Numbered from the stretch's first letter, positions 31,136-39,007 are shown. The stretch: DNA of 64,000 bases from Pseudomonadota bacterium (GCA_947475315.1 CANJMY010000006.1:1-64000), one strand, 5' to 3'. Program-made: numbers and translations. The notes: a model not told the origin generated them from the sequence alone.

Positions 31136-32479
31136 ATGCGTGAGGTCTCCTCCCCGATGCTGAACCGCCTGTTCCATGCCCTGGTCTGGACCGCGATCGC
31201 GCTCCCGGGCGTCGCCACCGCGCAGGACCTCACCGTCCATTCCGAGTGGATGGTCGAGCCGGTCGCCGACACCTACTACGCCGCTGGCGTGGGCTCGCCG
31301 ACCGTCGCCTACGACAAGAAGGCAGACCTCTGGGTCATGTACTTCGAGACGCAGTTCGAGCCCGCGGATGCCCCGGGCAGCACCTGCGACGAGGGCCAGT
31401 GGGGCCTTGGACGCGCCACCTCGGCGGACGGCCTGCACTGGGTCGTGGACCCGGACGGCCTCCGGATCCTCCCCGAGCCCGGCTCGTACTACAGCTGCGT
31501 CGCCGCCCACCCCAAGGTGATCTACGACGGGAAGAAGTGGCGCCTGTGGTTCAAGGCCCAGCAGCAGTCCACCGGCTGCGGCTCGGACCCTGTCCCCTCG
31601 TGGGGCTGCAAGGAGGTCACGGGCGTCGGCTACGCGGAGTCCGACGACGGCATCAACTGGGTCGTCACGCCCGAGCCCATCCTGAACCTGTCCACCTTCG
31701 GCTTCCCGGCGGTCACCAAGGTCGACGGCGTCTACCGCATGCTCCTGTCGTACTCGAACACCGCCAACGGCGTGTACGAGCTCTGGGAGTCCGTCAGCAC
31801 CGACGACGGCGTCACCTGGAGCACGCCGCAGGCGGTCATTCAGCCCGGCTTCGCCACCTGGGTGGAGGACGAGATCTACAACCCGGCCTTGGCGTGCCGG
31901 CCTTCGTCCAACAACCCCTACATCCTGTGGGCCGGGGGTCGTAATTCCGAGGGTCCGCCCTCGGCGCGCGTCATCAAGACCGCGGGCCTTGGCCGCGCCT
32001 ACTCGCAGGACGCGCTGACCTGGCCGTGGGACGTCCACAACCCCTACGTGCTGTGGAACCTCGACCCGCCCAGCGGCCCGCCCGACCGCGACTGGCGCCA
32101 CTGGGACGTCGTGCGCGTCAAGGGCGACTACCTGCTGTACTTCTCGCAGCGTAATGACGACGGGCTGAACCGCATCGGCCTCGCGTACACGTACGTGGGC
32201 CAGCAGGCGAACTTCCTCGAGAACCGAATCAACGACAAGATCTGCCAGATTGGTCTGGACACCGGCTCGCCCGACACCGGCATCGACGACTCCGGCGCGC
32301 CCAACGACACCGATCCGGACACCGACGTCGACACCGACGTGCCGTCGTCCGACACCGACGCCGACACCGACTCGGGCCCCCCGGAGAAGAAGTGCGGCTG
32401 TGACGCGTCTGGCGGCCCCACCGCCGCGCTGCTCCCGCTGGCCCTGCTCGCGCTCGCGCGCCGCCGCCGGCGCGCCTGA
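31136..32479 (+). CDS. Beta-propeller protein with MYXO-CTERM anchor
   Basis: 447 residues, or 440 from the ATG at 31157. A signal peptide ends in VATAQ near 30. Residues 45-360 hold repeated blades (GSPTVAYDKKADLWVMYF, HPKVIYDGKKWRLWFKA, FPAVTKVDGVYRMLLSY) like the five-bladed propellers of GH32/GH43/GH68 glycosidases, but I cannot place the catalytic acids. A D-T-D/Ser linker (about 385-420) leads to KKCGCDASGG, a hydrophobic helix and RRRRRA, the MYXO-CTERM signal that is processed and surface-anchored in Myxococcota. It may bind or cleave a surface glycan. Confidence 0.75.
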   Translation: MREVSSPMLNRLFHALVWTAIALPGVATAQDLTVHSEWMVEPVADTYYAAGVGSPTVAYDKKADLWVMYFETQFEPADAPGSTCDEGQWGLGRATSADGLHWVVDPDGLRILPEPGSYYSCVAAHPKVIYDGKKWRLWFKAQQQSTGCGSDPVPSWGCKEVTGVGYAESDDGINWVVTPEPILNLSTFGFPAVTKVDGVYRMLLSYSNTANGVYELWESVSTDDGVTWSTPQAVIQPGFATWVEDEIYNPALACRPSSNNPYILWAGGRNSEGPPSARVIKTAGLGRAYSQDALTWPWDVHNPYVLWNLDPPSGPPDRDWRHWDVVRVKGDYLLYFSQRNDDGLNRIGLAYTYVGQQANFLENRINDKICQIGLDTGSPDTGIDDSGAPNDTDPDTDVDTDVPSSDTDADTDSGPPEKKCGCDASGGPTAALLPLALLALARRRRRA

Positions 32480-32491
32480 GACGCGGGCGCG

Positions 32492-33466
32492 GTGCGCCTC
32501 CTCCTGTCGATGGGCCTCAAGCCCGGGGGCACGGTCGCCGAGCCCCTGCGGCCGCGTCTGCGTTGGCTCGACACCACCACCGGCGCGGTGGACGATGCCT
32601 GGGTGGGTGACGTGCCCGCAGGCCTGCACCCGGGCCCAGACGAGCACGCGGAGCTGACGGGCGCCCACCGGGTCGGCCAGACGCTCGTGCAGACCACGCG
32701 CGCCGAGGTGCTGTTCTTCGACCTGCCGAGCCTGACGCTGACCGAGCGCTTCTCCCACCCCTTGTTCTACGATGTGCACGACGCCCTGCCGCTGCCGGAC
32801 GGCGGCGTGGCCGTGACGGCCACCGGGCATGACTCCGTCCTGGTGTTCGACCGCGACCGTCAGCTCGTCCGACACCACTGGCTAGGCGAGGGAGCGTTCG
32901 CCGACCGGTACGCGGGCGTCGACGACTTCCGCCGGGTCCCCTTCGACCGCTACAAGCCCCACGCGGCGCACCCGAACCACCTGTTCCTGCTCGACGACGC
33001 GCTCTACGCGACCTGCCTGGCGCTGGGCCGCGCGGTCTGCCTGGAGGACCGCCGCCGCGACTTGGTGATCCCGGGCGGCGCGCCGCACGACGGTCGCTGG
33101 ATCGACGGGCTGCTGTGGTTCACCACGGTCGACGGACAGGTGTCCGCGTGGGATCCACGCTCAGGACTGTGGGACACGCAGCTGACCATCCAAGACGACG
33201 AGCCCGGCATCCCAGGCTGGTGCCGCGGCGTGGAGGTGGTCGGCGACCGGGTGTTCGTCGGCATGACCACCCTGCGCGACTCCACCTGGCGGGAGGTCGG
33301 CCGACGGCTGATCCGCGGCGGAGAAGGCGTCAAGCGCCCCACCCGCGTGGTCGAGCTGGGTCGCAGGACGGGTCGCGTGGTCGGAAGCTGGCCGGTGGCG
33401 GGCCCAGGCGACGGGACGCTGTACGCGCTGCATGCGTTTCCGTCCGATCAGGCGGATCCAGCGTGA
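32492..33466 (+). CDS. Beta-propeller-like cytoplasmic protein, function unknown
   Basis: 324 residues from GTG 32492, only 12 bases after the preceding gene. No signal peptide. Repeats of the type GVAVTATGHDSVLVFDRD, NHLFLLDDALYATCL and RWIDGLLWFTTVDGQVSAWD suggest a propeller of short blades. There are conserved-looking His-Pro and Asp-His positions (DVHDALPLPDGG, KPHAAHPNHL) seen in some aryl-sulfotransferase-like or sugar-cluster propellers; the match is weak. A functional link to the upstream propeller gene is suggested only by spacing. Confidence 0.55.
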   Translation: MRLLLSMGLKPGGTVAEPLRPRLRWLDTTTGAVDDAWVGDVPAGLHPGPDEHAELTGAHRVGQTLVQTTRAEVLFFDLPSLTLTERFSHPLFYDVHDALPLPDGGVAVTATGHDSVLVFDRDRQLVRHHWLGEGAFADRYAGVDDFRRVPFDRYKPHAAHPNHLFLLDDALYATCLALGRAVCLEDRRRDLVIPGGAPHDGRWIDGLLWFTTVDGQVSAWDPRSGLWDTQLTIQDDEPGIPGWCRGVEVVGDRVFVGMTTLRDSTWREVGRRLIRGGEGVKRPTRVVELGRRTGRVVGSWPVAGPGDGTLYALHAFPSDQADPA

Positions 33467-33492
33467 AGCACGCGCTCCTGACGCCGCGATCT

Positions 33493-33521
33493 TTGACACG
33501 ACCTGCCCGTCCCGATAAGAC
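33493..33521 (+). promoter_or_regulatory. Strong sigma-70-type promoter of rpmJ
   Basis: TTGACA (33493-33498), an exact 17-base spacer, then TAAGAC (33516-33521). The start codon of rpmJ follows 27 bases later. This is the clearest promoter in the window and calibrates the -10 hexamers seen elsewhere. Confidence 0.8.
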
Positions 33522-33548
33522 GCGCCGCCTTTTCCCTTCGGAGACACC

Positions 33549-33689
33549 ATGAAGGTCGCCAACTCGCTGCGCTCGCTCAAGAAGCGCCACAAGGACTGCC
33601 AGGTCGTTCGTCGTCGCGGCCGGGTCTACGTGATCTGCAAGTCGAACCCCAAGTTCAAGGCTCGGCAGGGGAGCGCGAAGAAGAAGTGA
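33549..33689 (+). CDS. rpmJ: 50S ribosomal protein L36 (bL36)
   Basis: 46 residues beginning [20 protein letters not shown] with the core [21 protein letters not shown] and a Lys-rich tail. The start has GGAG 5 bases upstream. It matches the longer L36 paralogue that lacks the full Cys4/Cys3His zinc site: only two Cys (17 and 31) remain, so it is probably the zinc-independent form. It stands apart from the usual ribosomal operon, with its own strong promoter. The carbamoyltransferase starts 27 bases after the stop. Confidence 0.93.
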   Translation: MKVANSLRSLKKRHKDCQVVRRRGRVYVICKSNPKFKARQGSAKKK

Positions 33690-33691
33690 GG

Positions 33692-33697
33692 TAGGCT
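33692..33697 (+). promoter_or_regulatory. Candidate -10 box (TAGGCT)
   Basis: TAGGCT lies 19 bases before the carbamoyltransferase start at 33717 and just after the rpmJ stop. No clear -35. Confidence 0.4.
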
Positions 33698-33716
33698 ACG
33701 CGCCACGGAAAGCGCG

Positions 33717-35924
33717 ATGGTCATCCTCGGTCTCTCTTCGTTCTACCATGACTCCGCCGCCGCCATCCTTCGGGACGGCGCGGTGGTTGCTGCTGCGCAT
33801 GAAGAACGGTTCTCTCGAATCAAGCACGATCCAGGCTACCCACGCCTGTCGATCGACGCTTGCCTGAAATTCGCGGGCCTCACGGCCCGTGACATCGACG
33901 TGGTCGCCTTCTACGAGAAGCCGCTGGCCAAGCTCGATCGTGTCTTGGACACGACCATGGCCGTGGCCCCCAAGGGGCTGAAGCGCTGGGCCAACGCCAT
34001 GCCCGCGTGGTTCACCGAGAAGCTGCGCGTCGAGAACGTGATCGCCGACCACCTGGGCTTTGAGGGCCGGTTCGTCTACGCCAGCCACCACGAGAGCCAC
34101 GCCGCCAGCGCGTTCTTCCTCTCCCCGTTCGACGAGGCCGCCACGCTCACGCTCGACGGCGTCGGCGAGTGGACGACGAACGCGATCGGAATGGGCCGCG
34201 GCAAGCGCCTGCAGCTGCTGGAGGAGATCCGCTTCCCGCACAGCATCGGCCTGCTCTACTCGGCGTTCACCCAGTACCTGGGCTTTGAGGTCAACGAGGG
34301 CGAGTACAAGGTGATGGGACTCGCGCCCTACGGCGAGCCGCGCTTCGTCGACGTGATCCGCGCCAACCTCATCGAGATCGCGGACGACGGCAGCTACCGC
34401 CTCAACCTCGAGCACTTCGAATTCCTCTACGGCGAAAGCACCATCGCCCCGAGCTTCGCGGAGCTGTTCAAGGCCCCCGCGCGCGACCCGTCCGCTGAGG
34501 TCACGCAGCACCACATGGACGTGGCGCGCTCCATCCAGGCCGTGACCGAGGAGATCGTGCTCAAGCAGGCGCGCTACGTGCGCGCGCGCACCGGGGCGTC
34601 GCGGCTGTGCATGGCGGGCGGCGTCGCGCTCAACAGCGTGGCCAACGGCAAGCTGCTCGCCGCGGGCATCTTCGACGACCTGTGGATCCAGCCCGCCGCG
34701 GGCGACGCCGGCGGCTCCGTGGGCGCCGCGCTGGTCGCGTGGCACTCTGCGCTCGGGAACGAGCGGACGAAGTTCGCGATCGACGGCATGTCGGGCGCCT
34801 ACCTGGGCCCCACGCACTCCGACGACGAGGTCGCGGCAGCCGTGAAGTCCACGGGCCTCACCGCCGAGCGGCTTGAAGAGCCCGCGCTGATCGACCGCGT
34901 CGCCGACCTGCTCGCCGACGGCAAGGTCGTGGGCTGGCACCAGGGCCGCATGGAGTTCGGGCCGCGCTCGCTCGGCGCGCGCAGCATCCTGGCCGACCCG
35001 CGTCGGGCCGAGATGCAGTCGCGCGTGAACCAGAGCGTGAAGTTCCGCGAAGGCTTCCGTCCGTTCGCCCCCGCCATCCCCGAGGAGCGCGCCGACGAGT
35101 GGTTCGACCTGCGCGGGGCCAAGAGCCCCTACATGCTGCTGGTCGTGCCCCTGCTGGAGCAGCACCGCAAGCCCATCTCGGCGGAGGACGCCAAGCGCAC
35201 CGGCCTGGACCGCCTCTGGATCGACCGCAGCACCGTGCCCGCCGTCACGCACGTCGACTTCTCGGCGCGCGTGCAGACGGTGTCGGCGCAGGTCAACCCG
35301 CGCTTCCACAAGCTGCTCAACGCGTTCGGCGAGCGAACGGGCATCCCCATCCTGATGAACACGTCGTTCAACCTCAAGGGTGAGCCGATCATCAGCTCGC
35401 CCGAGAACGCGTGCCACACCTTCCTCGCGTCGGCGATGGACGCGCTGGTGCTCGGCGATCACCTGATCGTCCGCCCCGACGACCGCCCGCCCACCAAGAC
35501 GCTCCCTGCCCCGCCCGTCAAGTTCGCCCCGGCGCGCACCGCGCACGACCTGCGCGTGTTCGGCATGGGCGGCGGCGCCATCCTGTGCGTGATCGCCCTG
35601 CTCCAGTCCTGGCGTGGGCACGTCAACGTCGCCGGGATCTTCGCCACCGTCGGCTTGGCGCTGGCCATCCCAGGCCTCCTCGCCCCCATGGCGCTGGCGC
35701 CAATCGAGCAGCGCTTCGGCGCCGTCGGTCGGGTGATCGGGCACTTCAACGGCAAGGTGATGCTCTCCCTGCTCTACCTGGGCGTGATCACGCCGCTGGG
35801 CTGGCTGCGCCGCAGGGTCTCCGGGGACCCACTCACGGACACCCGGCCTGCCGTGGGCGGCGGGCACTGGCGCGCGATGGACCACGACCCCGACCGGCGC
35901 GACCACTACGAGCGCATGTTCTAG
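33717..35924 (+). CDS. NodU/CmcH-type carbamoyltransferase fused to an SxtJ-like membrane domain
   Basis: 735 residues; stand-alone relatives are about 580-610. The N-terminal part (1-360) has the HHESH iron-type motif (His124, His125, His128) and LTLDGVGEW; the C-terminal YrdC-like part (385-600) has GRMEFGPRSLGAR and PILMNTSFNLKGEP. These enzymes use carbamoyl phosphate and ATP to put a carbamoyl group on a hydroxyl. The last about 130 residues add two hydrophobic helices (about 617-655), IEQRFGAVGRVIGHFNGK and a tail ending HYERMF, matching small SxtJ-like proteins normally encoded separately next to such enzymes. The fusion would tether the enzyme to the membrane. A DUF5989-type gene follows. 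Confidence 0.88.
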   Translation: MVILGLSSFYHDSAAAILRDGAVVAAAHEERFSRIKHDPGYPRLSIDACLKFAGLTARDIDVVAFYEKPLAKLDRVLDTTMAVAPKGLKRWANAMPAWFTEKLRVENVIADHLGFEGRFVYASHHESHAASAFFLSPFDEAATLTLDGVGEWTTNAIGMGRGKRLQLLEEIRFPHSIGLLYSAFTQYLGFEVNEGEYKVMGLAPYGEPRFVDVIRANLIEIADDGSYRLNLEHFEFLYGESTIAPSFAELFKAPARDPSAEVTQHHMDVARSIQAVTEEIVLKQARYVRARTGASRLCMAGGVALNSVANGKLLAAGIFDDLWIQPAAGDAGGSVGAALVAWHSALGNERTKFAIDGMSGAYLGPTHSDDEVAAAVKSTGLTAERLEEPALIDRVADLLADGKVVGWHQGRMEFGPRSLGARSILADPRRAEMQSRVNQSVKFREGFRPFAPAIPEERADEWFDLRGAKSPYMLLVVPLLEQHRKPISAEDAKRTGLDRLWIDRSTVPAVTHVDFSARVQTVSAQVNPRFHKLLNAFGERTGIPILMNTSFNLKGEPIISSPENACHTFLASAMDALVLGDHLIVRPDDRPPTKTLPAPPVKFAPARTAHDLRVFGMGGGAILCVIALLQSWRGHVNVAGIFATVGLALAIPGLLAPMALAPIEQRFGAVGRVIGHFNGKVMLSLLYLGVITPLGWLRRRVSGDPLTDTRPAVGGGHWRAMDHDPDRRDHYERMF

Positions 35925-36088
35925 GGCGACGGACGCTCAGGTTGAGGGTGCACGCGATCGTCGTGTGCTCGGTCAAAGGTCGAGCGCTCCGCCCGGATCT
36001 CCCCAACCCACCGAGGGCGCCCGCGCGCGCCGCCGTGCGTCGTGAGAATTCGTGGCGCACGCGACGGCGCGCAGCGGCCGTGTTGTTG

Positions 36089-36094
36089 TACGAT
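36089..36094 (+). promoter_or_regulatory. Candidate -10 box (TACGAT)
   Basis: TACGAT lies 17 bases before the ATG at 36112, so the small gene may be transcribed separately from the carbamoyltransferase, which ends 187 bases upstream. Confidence 0.35.
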
Positions 36095-36111
36095 GGTGTG
36101 AGGAGTCCCAG

Positions 36112-36261
36112 ATGAAGCTCATCCGCCAGTTCGGGCAATTCCTGTGGGAGGGGCGCAAGTTCTGGCTCATCCCCATCGCCGCCGCCCTGCTCCTCGTCGG
36201 CGGCCTCGTGCTGTTCAGCCAGTCCAGCCCCCTGTCCCCGTTCATCTACCCGTTCTTCTAG
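36112..36261 (+). CDS. DUF5989-type small membrane protein
   Basis: 49 residues starting at the ATG with AGGAG 8 bases upstream. MKLIRQFGQFLWEGRKFWLIPI leads into one membrane helix (22-38) and ends PLSPFIYPFF. The (E/R)RKFWL-P entry and FIYxxF ending are characteristic of DUF5989 peptides, which usually accompany carbamoyltransferase and SxtJ genes, as here. A role as a membrane adaptor of the carbamoylation unit is inference. It is followed by a 9-base-pair inverted repeat. Confidence 0.8.
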   Translation: MKLIRQFGQFLWEGRKFWLIPIAAALLLVGGLVLFSQSSPLSPFIYPFF

Positions 36262-36278
36262 GCCGCCCTGTCAGGGGT

Positions 36279-36305
36279 GTCGGACGCGCTGTCAAAGCGT
36301 CCGAC
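36279..36305. repeat. Perfect 9-base inverted repeat GTCGGACGC/GCGTCCGAC
   Basis: The arms (36279-36287, 36297-36305) enclose a 9-base loop. The repeat lies 17 bases after the small membrane gene, where it could be its terminator, and 90 bases before the degenerate transposase-like gene, where it could be an operator or remnant recognition hairpin. No T-run on either side. Confidence 0.5.
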
Positions 36306-36324
36306 GATCTCCGTCAGTTCCGAC

Positions 36325-36333
36325 AGTCTAGCA
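36325..36333 (-). promoter_or_regulatory. Antisense-facing extended -10 element (TGCTAGACT)
   Basis: The minus strand has the same nonamer found upstream of two minus-strand genes (10666, 48303), but no minus-strand gene follows here. A short antisense or non-coding RNA reading through the 36279-36305 repeat would be the product, if it is active. Confidence 0.3.
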
Positions 36334-36394
36334 CGAACAAACCGTCGTTTTGGTCGGCACCAAGCCTGCGCCCGCGTGGCCCAGGAGGTGTCCG

Positions 36395-37132
36395 ATGTCG
36401 ACCTTGTTCCGCTGCCCGATCGTGTATGGTGCCGATTCCCTTCGTCGCGTGGGGGCCCGCTACGACCTCATCGAGCGGCTGACCGAGGCGGCGCGCGTGC
36501 GCGACGTCGCCCTGCTCGCCTTTGGACTGGGCCAGGATGAGCTGCGCGTGATCTTGGAGGGCGACGAGGCCCAGTGCGCGAACGTCGTCCGCGTCACCAA
36601 GGCCGCCACCTGCCGCACCGCCCGCAGCGCGGGAGAGGTCATCATGTGGGGCACCGGCGAGCGCGTCGCGGTCACCGACGCCACGCTCGCGGAGCAGGTC
36701 GCTTTCTGCCACCGCGTCGGCCCGAACGCCGATCCGCTGGCGTCGCCGTGGACCAGCCACCGCGACCTGCTGGGCTACCGCCACGCCGCCTTCTTCCAGC
36801 CTCTCGCGCTCGCGTCGCGTGTGGACGCCCTCCAGGTGCACGCGCTGGCCGGGGGCGGCCCGCTCCCCGCGCGCGGCCGTCGCACGGTGCGCGCCACGCT
36901 CACCGAGGTGCTGCGCATCGCCGCCGCCGTGGTCGGCGTGCCGCCGGGTCACCGCCGCAGCTTCCGGCTCTTCGTGCACCTGGGCCGCGCGATCGGCTGG
37001 GCGCCCGTCGAGCTGGCCAAGGCGCTGGTCCTCACCTCGCGCCGCATCCGTCAGCTCAGCGTCGGCGACGAGCCCCTGCTGGGCGCCGCGCTCGCGCACA
37101 TCGCCGACGCGCGCCTGGCGGTCGTCCCGTAG
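36395..37132 (+). CDS. Y1-transposase-fold (RAYT-like) protein lacking catalytic residues
   Basis: 245 residues with an ideal ribosome site (AGGAGGTG, 5 bases before the ATG). The order resembles IS200/REP-associated tyrosine transposases: a strand LLAFGLGQDELRVILEG (40-56) where active relatives have a PNHVHLLV strand, a helix with AEQVAFCHRVGPNAD (99-113) where relatives have a YIxxNPVRA helix, and DPLASPWTSHRDLLG (113-127), a near-match to the DWPWSSHRAYLG signature. The His-x-His pair is replaced by Glu-Leu-Arg and the helix Tyr by Cys105, so it cannot work as a nickase. The C-terminal GWAPVELAKALVLTSRRIRQL (190-211) looks like a DNA-binding helix-turn-helix. Likely a domesticated DNA-binding protein; partner and target unknown. 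Confidence 0.6.
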   Translation: MSTLFRCPIVYGADSLRRVGARYDLIERLTEAARVRDVALLAFGLGQDELRVILEGDEAQCANVVRVTKAATCRTARSAGEVIMWGTGERVAVTDATLAEQVAFCHRVGPNADPLASPWTSHRDLLGYRHAAFFQPLALASRVDALQVHALAGGGPLPARGRRTVRATLTEVLRIAAAVVGVPPGHRRSFRLFVHLGRAIGWAPVELAKALVLTSRRIRQLSVGDEPLLGAALAHIADARLAVVP

Positions 37133-37183
37133 CGCCGCGCGGTCGGCGTCGTCGCGCTCCGCGGCCCGCGCCGTCCCGACCCT

Positions 37184-37972
37184 TCAGGGCTCGGTGATCC
37201 AGGCGCCGCCTTGCAGGCCGATGCGTGTCGGCAGGCCCGCACGGCGCGGCTCAGCGTGGCGCGCATGGCCAGGGAGGACGATCGCGAAGCTCCCGCCCTC
37301 CATGTCCAGGTCGGGCCGGATCGGCGAGAGGTCGCGCGCGCGTGAGGCGGCGATCACCGCGTCCACGTCGGGCAGCTCGGCCAGCTCACCCAGCGTGAAC
37401 CAGGTAGGCGGCGCCAGGCCCATCTGGCCCAGGCCCGCGTCCAGAGCCTGACGCGGCGTGAACCACCCGCTGTCCACCGTCTCCCGGGCGTCGTGCCGAC
37501 CCAGGCCCTCCGGCGCGATGGCGACCAGGAAGGTGGTGTCGAAGCGACGCGGCTCACCGGCCGGCGTCACCCAGCGCGCCCAGCCGTGCAGCGCGTCCAG
37601 ATCGAGCACCGCGCGCTGCTGGTGGAGGAGCGCGTCGAACGTGAGCGTGTGGTCGGAGAGCGCGTCCCGGACGCCGTCCTCGGGCGTGTTCGACCCGAGC
37701 CAGAGGCCAGCCTCCTCAAACGTCTCGCGGACGCCCGCGACCAGCACGCCACGGCCGACGTCCGCCTCGAACCCGAACCGGGCGACGGTCGCGTGCCCGC
37801 CGTGCGTGTGCTCGGGTCCGATCGCCGCGTCGCCGGGCTCGACCCGACCGCCGGGGAACACCCACATGTTCGGCATGAAGGCGCTGCCCTTGTGGCGCTG
37901 CACCATGAAGACCGAGAAGCCCCGCGCCTCGGGGCGCAGCAGCAGGAGCGTGGCCGCGGGCGACGGGCTCAT
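37184..37972 (-). CDS. Nudix hydrolase (NUDT19-like)
   Basis: 262 residues, longer than a minimal Nudix domain. WVFPGGRVEPGD (37-48) opens the Nudix region and VAGVRETFEEAGL (about 79-91) carries REx2EE; about 30 residues are inserted between the two halves, as in the eukaryotic-type NUDT7/NUDT19 branch, which includes CoA and acyl-CoA diphosphatases. The substrate is not certain. The ATG directly abuts the stop of the upstream gene (TGA then ATG), so translation is coupled to a secreted protein, an odd pairing. Confidence 0.85.
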   Translation of the reverse strand: MSPSPAATLLLLRPEARGFSVFMVQRHKGSAFMPNMWVFPGGRVEPGDAAIGPEHTHGGHATVARFGFEADVGRGVLVAGVRETFEEAGLWLGSNTPEDGVRDALSDHTLTFDALLHQQRAVLDLDALHGWARWVTPAGEPRRFDTTFLVAIAPEGLGRHDARETVDSGWFTPRQALDAGLGQMGLAPPTWFTLGELAELPDVDAVIAASRARDLSPIRPDLDMEGGSFAIVLPGHARHAEPRRAGLPTRIGLQGGAWITEP

Positions 37973-38950
37973 TCAGCGCCGCGCGCGACGACGCAGGAGC
38001 GCGAGCGCGCCGAGCAGACCAAGCGACACGGGCGCCATCGACGCGTCGTCACAGCCGCAGGCGTAGGCCTTGGGGTCGGCGACCGTGACGGGCTGGAAGG
38101 GCTCGCCAAAGTCGCTGTCGTCGATGTCGCCGCGGGGGATGTCGGTGTCGCAGAACCCGTCGTCCTCGTACACGTCGAGGAAGTCCGGGTGGCCGTCGCA
38201 GTCTGCGTCCGCGAAGCCCTCCTGGGCGTCGGTGGCGCCGTCCTCGTCGGAGTTGGTGTCGACGTGGTTGGGCAGCGTGTCGCCGTCAAAGTCGGCGGCG
38301 CCCTCCTGCGCGTCGGGCAAGCCATCGTCGTCCGAATCCAGGTCGCCGTAGGCCGGCCGGCCGTCGAGGTCGGGGTCGGTCACGCCGTCCAGCCCATCCG
38401 GGATGCCGTCGTCGTCGGAGTCGGTGTCGAGCAGGCCGATCACGCCGTCGCCGTCCCAGTCGGCCACGTCCTCGAGCTTGTCGGCAAGCCCATCGCCGTC
38501 GGAGTCCGGGTCGAGGTTGTCGGTCAAGCCGTCGCTGTCGTGGTTGCCGGTGCCTTCCACCGCGTCGGGCCAGCCGTCCGCGTCGGAGTCGAGGTCGTCC
38601 TCGGCCAGGTTCGGGTCGGTCTCGTAGTCGTCGACCTGGCCGTCGTGGTTGCGATCCTCCAGCCCATCGTCCAGCCCGCCGCCGTCGCTGTCCTCGTCGG
38701 TGGGAGACGTGGTGGTGGACGGGTCCGCGTCGGCCACGAAGCACGGGCCGCCAAAGGAGCCACCGATGGGTGCGGTCAGCCCGCGCTCGACCGAGTCCGG
38801 GACGCCGTCATGGTCGCCGTCGCAGTCGTGCGGCGCAGCGTCGTCCACGTCGGGGAGGCCGTCGCCGTCGGCGTCGTCGGGGGGCGGCACGTCGGCCCAC
38901 GCGAGCGTCGGCGTGAGGCTGAAGGCGAGCAGAAAGGCGAACGGACGCAC
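37973..38950 (-). CDS. Thrombospondin type 3 repeat protein with MYXO-CTERM anchor
   Basis: 325 residues from a GTG at 38950 with GGAGGT just upstream; the longer open frame covers the divergent TPR gene and is rejected. The signal peptide ends LAWA (19). Residues 20-270 are acidic D-x-D-x-D-G repeats (DADGDGLPDVDD, DSDGDGLADKLED and so on), about a dozen calcium-binding thrombospondin type 3 units. The C-terminus has YACGCDDASM, a hydrophobic helix and RRRARR, a MYXO-CTERM signal. It is a calcium-stabilised surface rod or adhesin, by analogy. The Nudix gene is translationally coupled downstream. Confidence 0.88.
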   Translation of the reverse strand: MRPFAFLLAFSLTPTLAWADVPPPDDADGDGLPDVDDAAPHDCDGDHDGVPDSVERGLTAPIGGSFGGPCFVADADPSTTTSPTDEDSDGGGLDDGLEDRNHDGQVDDYETDPNLAEDDLDSDADGWPDAVEGTGNHDSDGLTDNLDPDSDGDGLADKLEDVADWDGDGVIGLLDTDSDDDGIPDGLDGVTDPDLDGRPAYGDLDSDDDGLPDAQEGAADFDGDTLPNHVDTNSDEDGATDAQEGFADADCDGHPDFLDVYEDDGFCDTDIPRGDIDDSDFGEPFQPVTVADPKAYACGCDDASMAPVSLGLLGALALLRRRARR

Positions 38951-38967
38951 GTGACCTCCGGGCCCAC

Positions 38968-38973
38968 AGCATA
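38968..38973 (-). promoter_or_regulatory. Candidate -10 box (TATGCT)
   Basis: On the minus strand TATGCT lies about 17 bases before the GTG at 38950, in the gap shared with the divergent TPR gene. Confidence 0.4.
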
Positions 38974-39001
38974 GCGCGCGACGAACCCGCCGCACGCGGG
39001 A

Positions 39002-39007
39002 TAAGCT
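39002..39007 (+). promoter_or_regulatory. Candidate -10 box (TAAGCT)
   Basis: TAAGCT is close to the TAAGAC of the rpmJ promoter and lies 21 bases before the ATG at 39029. The -35 is not recognisable. Confidence 0.4.

Noticed and set aside
33696-35906. A 736-residue open frame on the strand opposite the carbamoyltransferase
   Set aside because: The composition is Arg/Val/His/Gln-rich and the frame lies exactly over a strongly conserved gene; it is a GC-driven shadow.
36395-37132. Active insertion element
   Set aside because: No catalytic HUH or Tyr, no flanking terminal repeats or target duplication seen.
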